Below, in pieces: positions 57,523-64,000 of a stretch of DNA of 64,000 bases. Position 1 is the stretch's first letter, and every line of letters starts with the position of its first letter. The position numbers and the translations under genes were made by a program. The stretch is from Cepaea nemoralis (lineage: Eukaryota > Mollusca > Gastropoda > Stylommatophora > Helicidae), in NCBI GenBank assembly GCA_014155875.1, contig JACEFZ010013229.1, positions 277,978-341,977 on the forward strand, in the 5' to 3' direction. The notes beneath the pieces were generated by a model. That model had not been told where the DNA came from. It did not search any database and saw only the letters and a program-made list of their open reading frames with translations.

Positions 57523-59458
57523 TTGAAGTCATGAATGGATAAAGCAAGGCAATGATTTGTTTTATCCCTCTAGCATGATGAAACAGAGTTCCCCATTCCC
57601 AGCCCGACACATTCATAACAATACTTTAAGTCTGAACGGGGACCATCCTAGATAGAAGGGCTATTATTAGATCGAAGGTTCCAGAACGAGTTAGGGGAGG
57701 CGGCGGTATATGCGCTTGCTTTTTCATTGGCTAATAAGTAATGAGCCCACACTATTCACTGGGCCACCTTTGAAAATTTGGGAGTTCGAGCCAAGATTTC
57801 AACTGGAGCGGTAGCTATTTTGTGATGTGGGGACGCAAAAATGCCCTAAAAGATTATATAATATATTGTTCTCTGGAATAACAGAGAACAGGAGGATGGA
57901 GGAGAGGCTTCCATATATCATCTGGGACAACTAAACAGAAGTCCTAGATCCAGATGTGACTCCCTATCAAAATGTGGGAATATCAAGAAGAGTTTTCTCT
58001 CAGCTCTCAACAGCTGAATGCATAAATGGGAGCATAACACAATCTGAAGCACTATAATAGTGGTGAACTGGACAGTGATCTTTGATTCCATCAAATGTCA
58101 ATTGAGAACAACATCAAGGAACATTCAGAGAAACTGGTGAAGTAACTTGGAGTGTTTGTTTATCTAAGACTAAACTTAGAAAATATCCAGCCGGATGCTC
58201 AAACAATGTGAATGTGATTGAACAGTAGGGAAGTTGATCTGGCTAAGTGAGTAGCTGCAATGTATGGGACATTCTGTATGTCATTATTGAAGTACCCAGT
58301 GACAGCCTTCACTGACAGCCTGATCAACGGTGAGATGCAGTACCATATCATCATACCAAATCTTGTCTTCAAGAGGAATGAATCTGCCATGAAGCTTATT
58401 CTGGGGAAGCTGCTAACTGGAGCTAGTCCAACATCCATGCTGATGATAAAAGGATTCAACAGACCCAGAACAGTAGTTTCTTCCTTGAGTTGCCCATGGA
58501 TAGGATTTCCTAAATTCCCAAGAGACAGGAGATGAGGATAGATACAGATACTGTAAATGAGTGGTGTAGTTAGATATTGGAGAGGAGGAAGAGAGAATTT
58601 ATTATTGGGTGGTGGAGTAATGGGGAGGTGGTGTATCATGTTTATCTTCATGCATGTGGGACATATTTTATGCATTTTCAATGTATGTATTGAGGTGTTG
58701 ACATGCCAGCAGATGGAACAATGGTCATCACTAGACTCACCATCAGCTCAATAAATTGTGTATTTGATGAAGCAGTGTTTTAAGTACATGTCCCCAGTGA
58801 ATTTCTTGTACAGTTGCTGTCAAGTGTTGTCTCTGGTGACTGTCTTAAGTGCTGTGGTTGGTTATACATATTGTGAAAAGTCCTGTATAGATGTTGTCAA
58901 GTATCACATGATGTCTATCTTGTACAATTGTGGTGTAAACAATTCCTTGTGACTGTCTGTCCCACTTTTGGCAGGAAACTGTCATGTAGATGTCTTGTTC
59001 AACAGATGTATGTACAGTTATTGTTGAAGTTTGTTTGTCTACAAAAATTGAAGGACTACTTGAACTGATATAGGTCATACTGACAAAAGAAAGAAAGAAA
59101 AGATCTATGTGACGGACGAACAGCACACTGGCAACATTATGTTGAGTGAGAGGGATCCTCAGTTGTCCAGGCGCTAATAGTTCAGATCTTTTCTGGCCTT
59201 GGGTGAACTATTTTACTTCTTTTATAAATTTCTGTGTAGATACATAATAGTCTCACAGTGGGGGTTTGAGCCAAAGAAAAATGTTCTCCAAAAAAGGCTA
59301 TTGCGGGAATGATTAGCTCATTTGAGTGACCTCTAGACAAAACGTGCTAAATCATATCCTTTATCTTGTTATTTATTATTCAAGATATATCTCCAGAGAA
59401 CACTACAAACTAGGTCCTCTGTCAACTCAATCAAATTTGTCACAATCCCCAATCTCTG
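57523..59458. other. Region between the two 83-bp repeats, no gene recognised
   Basis: No TE family recognised. A plus frame at 58260-58535 (91 codons: YPVTAFTDSLINGEMQYHII, then FKRNESAMKLILGKLLTG) looks more protein-like than chance because both hydrophobic and charged blocks are regular, but I cannot name it. Stops lie on both sides. It could be a decayed gene or an unrecognised element. Confidence 0.35.
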
Positions 59459-59541
59459 ATCACCCGCGCCAGCTGTTAGGCACTGGATGGCGATGAATAA
59501 CTGAAATCAAGTTTCAGCAGATACTGTGGGAAATAAAGTTG
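59459..59541 (+). repeat. 83-bp direct repeat, copy 2
   Basis: Same sequence as 57440-57522. It is either a second 5'-truncated insertion of the same LINE or one end of a duplication. It lies five bases before the gypsy LTR. Confidence 0.9.
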
Positions 59542-59546
59542 GTAGT

Positions 59547-60085
59547 TGTCACAGCCTCATCTAGAGACGGTACATAAAAGTAAGATATACTGACGAAGGG
59601 AGAGTAATCCAGCTAAAGGGAAAGAACCGAGTCACTCGAAGGCTTGAATAATCCAGAGCCTTCTCGAAGGACCGGTCAGTGTTTCCACAGCCCCGTGGAC
59701 ACTGATGGGGCCCGCCGATTGCGGGGTCCACGAGAAACTCAGAGAGAGTTGCCACCCGTGTCGGATTGCGACACGTGTGGAGAAGGTCAGACAGAGACTG
59801 GACATCGAGGAAGCAACAGGGCTTACCTTAAGGGGACTTGATAGTAGACCCAATTGTATTTAAGGGTCTTAGACATATGTGTAGATAGTTGCTAGAGTTA
59901 TTGTGTTAACCATGTTCATTACAAACTCCGATGATATGCAATGTACTGAATGCTGGCTTGTGAAAACTCGCTTCGCCAGCGTACTATAATATGTATGTAA
60001 ATAAATGATGCTAAATTGTATCTAACGGAGTTTGTTGCCTGTATGAGCCCGAGTTTCAATCCCCTAGAGATCTAGGACTGTGACA
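59547..60085 (+). repeat. 5' LTR, 539 bp
   Basis: Starts TGTCACAG and ends CTGTGACA, a perfect 8-bp terminal inverted repeat with TG...CA ends. AATAAA at 60000-60005 gives a plausible polyadenylation signal about 80 bp from the end. Confidence 0.85.
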
Positions 60086-60092
60086 GGCTATT

Positions 60093-60110
60093 TGGGGGCA
60101 ATCGCCGGTT
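60093..60110 (+). promoter_or_regulatory. Candidate tRNA primer-binding site
   Basis: TGGGGGCAATCGCCGG begins seven bases after the LTR. TGGGGGC would pair with the 3' end of a tRNA ending GCCCCCA (as tRNA-Pro does). The rest of the match is weak, so the tRNA identity is tentative. Confidence 0.45.
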
Positions 60111-60677
60111 TTGGCAATTAAAGCTTTACGTTTCAGAACAGCTATTTTGGGTTTGCCAAGTAAAAAAATTATATATCAACTTTAACACATAACAAAGTTA
60201 GAAACTTTGCAGCTATCTGGAAATAAACTATTATAGTCCCTCTTCAAAAATATTTCAAATCATGATAATGTTTATGAAATATGACATGACTGTGACAATT
60301 ACTATGACAGTTACTATTTTTTTTTGATTCCAACAGCAGATTGTTCCGCGAATTATCGTATCTGTGTAACCTGTACTCCAGCAGTGGCGAGGAAACGAGA
60401 CTACATTCGAGAGCTCAGGGAAAATAAGATGAGTTTCAATTCATGCTCATTACAACCCTAAGCGGTGCTCCTCATCCTCATTCATTGATGTAACATTTTT
60501 CTTTTGATTTGTATCTATTTGTATTGATTTGTATGCATAGGCTAATCTTGTAAGCAAGTAAATCTCCTAATATAAATTTAAAGGTAAACATTAAGGGAAA
60601 TAACCAATTTTTGGTACACCCAAATTATTTTCAAAGGGATTTAATTTCAAGAAAGTAAATAATAACTAAATTGCAAC
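60111..60677. other. Leader between LTR and gag
   Basis: AT-rich, non-coding, as expected for the untranslated leader of an LTR element. Confidence 0.5.
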
Positions 60678-61406
60678 ATGTCAACATTAGAACAGTGCAT
60701 TGAAGCAGGTATCAAGTTATGATATAAAGAAGAAAAACTTTCAGAATGGGCACAAAAGACACATGCGGAAAATATTGCACGAGAAGAAAGAGCAATGGAA
60801 AGAGAGGAGAAAAGGATGCAAACGGAAAGAGAAGAGAAAAAGATGCAAATTGAGGCAGAACAGAAAAAGATGCAGATGCAAATAGAATCTGAAGAAAAGA
60901 AAATGCAACTGCAGGCTCAAGAGAAGAAAATGGAGCTCGAGGCTGCCACCAAGCAAGCCCAATTAAATGCTGAGACACAGATAAAACTAAAACAAATGGA
61001 AATTGACTCCAACCTAGAAATGTTGGTAAACAAACTTAGAAGTAAAGAAGAGGAACAAAAATACAACAAATATAAAGGCCTTGTCAAAGCATTTTGTTCA
61101 GGAGATTCCATCAGCGCATACTTAGAGAACTTTGAGTGCTTAATGACTCACCATCAGGTCGCAAAAATCGACTGGTCATTTATTTTGATGAGAAATTTAG
61201 CTTTAGAGCCCTTAAAAGTGATAGAGACAGTTCCGCAAGACATGAGGAAAGATTATGATTATTTAAAACAGAGAATACTCCAACACTTTTCTTTAGACAC
61301 CGCAGGATATCAACAACAGTTCGCAAAGTTAGCACCATCACCTAACCAAACTTTCATTGACTACGTGTCTACAGTTCAGGATATTTGTACAAAGTGGATA
61401 ACATAA
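60678..61406 (+). pseudogene. gag, matrix/capsid-like part
   Basis: ATG at 60678 opens the gag frame, but an in-frame TGA at 60720-60722 interrupts it after 14 codons. The same frame then runs open to a TAA at 61404-61406. It has a long, highly charged helix of Glu/Lys/Met heptads (about 60800-61060, coiled-coil-like), then a capsid-like region (FCSGDSISAYLENFECLM, then FSLDTAGYQQQF). Gag forms the particle that packages element RNA. The late Met at 60795 is not the likely start. Confidence 0.8.
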
Positions 61407-62519
61407 GCGAAAACAAATAACAACCATGATAAGTTAAAAGAGCTGATTATAATTGATAAAATTATTAGCACTATCCCAACACCTTGTTCTAAATTTTTGA
61501 GACAAATGGATTGTAAAACCATCCAAGATATCGAAAATAAAGGGAGCGCATATTTTACAGCGAACCGCGATATTTTTCAGCTCAACATGAGCCAAAATGA
61601 AACAGCAGCGGTTACAAACACAAAATATTCGAAACCAAATGAAAATAGGTTCAAACAACGCTCTAAGGTCACAAAACCAGTCATGTGCCAATATTGTCAT
61701 CTGATGCACGAACAGTTTGCAATGTGTGACAAATCACCAAATTATCCACATCATTTCCAAAAGGTAGTGGAAAAACAGATGAACAAGAGGAACGCATATC
61801 AGAAAGCGGCTAAATGTTATTTTTGTGCGAGCTATGGGCATTTTTCTTCTGTCTGTGAGGGGAGAAAGAGGATGAAGCAGGCGAATGCCGCATTGATAGA
61901 CACCTCCTCAGATGAAGAAATTGAACAACAGAACGAATGTGACATCCAGAATGAAAGTGCGAGTGAGTCATGCTATGCATTGGAAATCATCAATACCATC
62001 TCTGACAACAAATGTAACACCTGTAGAAAATTTCAGCTTGATACAACATTGTTATGTGGCCACACAATACCAGTTTCTAACGAAATGGCCAACGCAGCCT
62101 TATCACCAACAGGCAACTTAAATTATTTAACAGGTTTTGTTAACAACAAACAATGCACATTAATACGAGATTCCGGAGCGACTCTTTGTGGGATTAAGAA
62201 AACATTAGTGAACGACAAAGACTACACACACAAATACATAACGTGTCGCACATTCGCAGGCACAATTGAAAGATACCCCCTAGCACTGGCCGAAATTCGG
62301 ACACCTTTTATATCAGGACAAGTGCTATGTGCAGTACTAGAAAGTCCTGCCGCTGAAATCATCCTTGGGAATCTTCCCAACATAAGATCTTGCTCTGAAA
62401 AGGAAATCAGAGAATGGGAACAGAAAAAACTGTATCCAAAAACCAAACAGCGATTCCAAAGTGAAAAATCACGCATGCTTGTCTCAAACTGCCAAAAGCA
62501 CAAGGGAGACAACCTATGA
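61407..62519 (+). pseudogene. gag C-terminus (zinc knuckle) and aspartic protease
   Basis: In the same frame as gag, separated only by the TAA at 61404. It contains a CCHC knuckle CYFCASYGHFSSVC (C-x2-C-x4-H-x4-C, about 61818-61859), an upstream Cys/His pair (CQYCHLMHEQFAMC), and a retropepsin-type active site RDSGATLCGI at about 62167-62196. The frame closes at 62519. The knuckle binds RNA; the protease would process the polyprotein. Confidence 0.85.
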
Positions 62520-63326
62520 CGTAATTCCAAATGAATTCACAGAGGTGCAGAACACAGGGGCGGTAGAATCTTTCAATGCTACCATCAAATTAACACCTCG
62601 AACTGAGGACGCCATCGATTCACAAAGTAATCAGCCTGTAAATGTGCAACAACACACGCAACACACAAATATAGTAACAAGACAGACAACCCACAAAACC
62701 CACACTGACCAACTTCAGGAAGCATCGTTAACGACTCATTCGTGTGACAACGAAGACGACAGAAACATATTTACAGTACCGACAATATGGGATAACGACA
62801 AATACGACCACGTTAACGACACATTAACAACTATTAGTCTCGACGACGACGACAATGACATTGAAGACAATTTACAAACAGTAACGTCAGTAATAAATCA
62901 GACGGACATAGACAATACGGAAATTCCAGTACCAACTATGAACGACGACAGTACTATGAATGACATACAAATCTCTGACACTGTGACACAACAGCAGCGA
63001 CAAGACATTTTGTCTCTTCTACACGACTATAGAACTATCTTCTCAAACAAACCTGGACGGACTGACAAGATAACACATCAATTGTGTTGACAGATCTGAC
63101 ACCGATCAATGTAGACCATATTCAATTCCTTAACAATTATAGAGCAAATTTAGATAAAGAAATTTTGGACTTGGAGAAAAACGGAATAATACAGAAATCT
63201 GTGTCCCAGTATTCTTCGCCAATTGTCCTGGTGACAAAGAAGGACCAAACCATTCGTTTGTGCATAGATTATAGAAAATTAAATACCATAACCACCACAG
63301 ATGCTGAGCACAATGAACAGCTGTGA
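62461..63326 (+). pseudogene. pol linker and start of reverse transcriptase
   Basis: Shifted frame 62461-63090 is a Thr/Asp-rich linker ending RTIFSNKPGRTDKITHQL, the usual lead-in to gypsy RT. After another shift, 63084-63326 reads GIIQKSVSQYSSPIVLVTKK, then IRLCIDYRKLN. The linker is unusually acidic and low in complexity. Confidence 0.82.
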
Positions 63327-64000
63327 AGACCATCATCTTAAATATGTCTCATCATCATTATTTCTAAACTTGATTTAGCTAAGGTTACTGGCAATTGCCA
63401 CTAGACCCCTCTTCAATGCATATAACAGCATTTCGCTACACCCCTTGGGTTGTGTACGAATGGAGATATCTTCCGTTTGGTCTCAAGAACGCTCCCCGCC
63501 CACGTTTGTTAGGTAACTAGGCTGCTATTGCACGGCATCAAGGACGTGCAATCTTATATTGATGATATATGTATCCATTCTTCAAACATGACTTCTCACT
63601 TACTTACACTCAAACAAGTCTTTAACCAAATTTTTCTCTTTCGGACTTACTATCAAACCTTCCAAGGTTGAAATAGGCTATAAACAGATAGACTTCCTAG
63701 GTCATAGGATTTCCGAAGGCAAAACTGTTGACAGATGATAGAATCGTATCAAAAATTCTCAACCTAGAAGTTCCAACTACTAAAAAGCAGGTTAGAAGCC
63801 TATTGGGTCTCATAAACTATTATGCCAAGTTTATACCAAACTGGGCAGAACTCACATCAGTTTTTTCTAATATGTTGACAAAAGATCATCCAGAAAAATT
63901 TTGTAAGAGTATCCGCTTAGAGGATGCAATGTGCAGATTGAAATCGATTTTTCTAACCCACCAGTATTAAGATTACCAAACATAGATATACCTTTTATTT
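63327..64000 (+). pseudogene. Reverse transcriptase, middle and thumb (degraded)
   Basis: Several frames: LDLAKVTGNC-type remnant (about 63370), EWRYLPFGLKNAP (about 63460), SYIDDICIHSS with the active-site YIDD kept (about 63555), and the thumb/connection KKQVRSLLGLINYYAKFIPN (63728-63970), typical of Ty3/gypsy. It runs on past the window. Confidence 0.85.

Larger units (their letters stand above)
59547..64000 (+). mobile_element. Ty3/gypsy-like LTR retrotransposon, cut by the window end
   Basis: A 5' LTR (59547-60085) is followed by a candidate primer site, gag, a zinc knuckle, protease and RT, in the usual order. The element continues past 64000, so RNase H, integrase, 3' LTR and TSD cannot be checked. 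Decay: two in-frame stops in gag and several frameshifts in pol. Confidence 0.9.

Overview
This is eukaryotic, animal nuclear DNA that consists almost entirely of transposable elements, many inserted inside one another, plus simple-sequence and tandem repeats. The only feature that looks like a former host gene is a broken single-exon rhodopsin-like GPCR of the chemoreceptor/neuropeptide-receptor type (about 23.87-24.96 kb, minus strand). That receptor, together with the mix of RTE-like, Jockey/I-like, R2-like, Penelope-like, mariner, hAT and Ty3/gypsy elements and tRNA-derived SINEs, fits a lophotrochozoan, most likely a gastropod mollusc. The organism is an inference from family resemblance, not something read directly.

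Layout. 0-1.6 kb: two arrays of a 12-bp minisatellite. 1.8-5.7 kb: a full-length, nearly intact RTE-like LINE (2270-5651) with an 11-bp target-site duplication (TSD), inserted in an older RNase H fragment. 6.4-9.2 kb: microsatellites, a SINE, an RTE 3' fragment and a 5'-truncated LINE of a Jockey/I-like family with RNase H (called family B here). 11.5-15.2 kb: a mariner split by Penelope-like and family B fragments. 15.3-22.2 kb: a zinc-finger RTE (family C, plus strand) split by a minus-strand EN/RT LINE (family D) that itself carries a SINE. 22.3-26 kb: SINE, microsatellites and the GPCR pseudogene.

26-43 kb is a deep nest. A family B LINE, apparently with an inverted 5' part, is split by a hAT element (8-bp TSD), by a second copy of the RTE from 2.3 kb (itself 5'-inverted and carrying two further insertions), by an RNase H fragment, and by a 3274-bp non-coding element. 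That 3274-bp element occurs twice, in opposite orientations (30996-34269 and 37734-41007), each with TG...CA ends and its own 5-bp TSD.

43-49.5 kb: RTE tails, a gag-only LINE-like unit bracketed by direct repeats, long GAA tracts, an alternating A/B satellite, a pentanucleotide tract and SINEs. 51.4-54 kb: an R2-like LINE 3' ORF with a 20-bp x 5 expansion, and a roughly 50-bp tandem array. 54.9-57.5 kb: another family B copy and an RTE tail. 59.5-64 kb: a Ty3/gypsy-like LTR retrotransposon (5' LTR, gag, zinc knuckle/protease, RT) that runs off the window.

The genes do not form a pathway. What the window records is an order of insertion, much of it readable from TSDs. Almost all reading frames are broken. 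The most intact are the RTE at 2.3-5.7 kb (two single-base frameshifts) and the gag/protease frame of the gypsy-like element (two in-frame stops).
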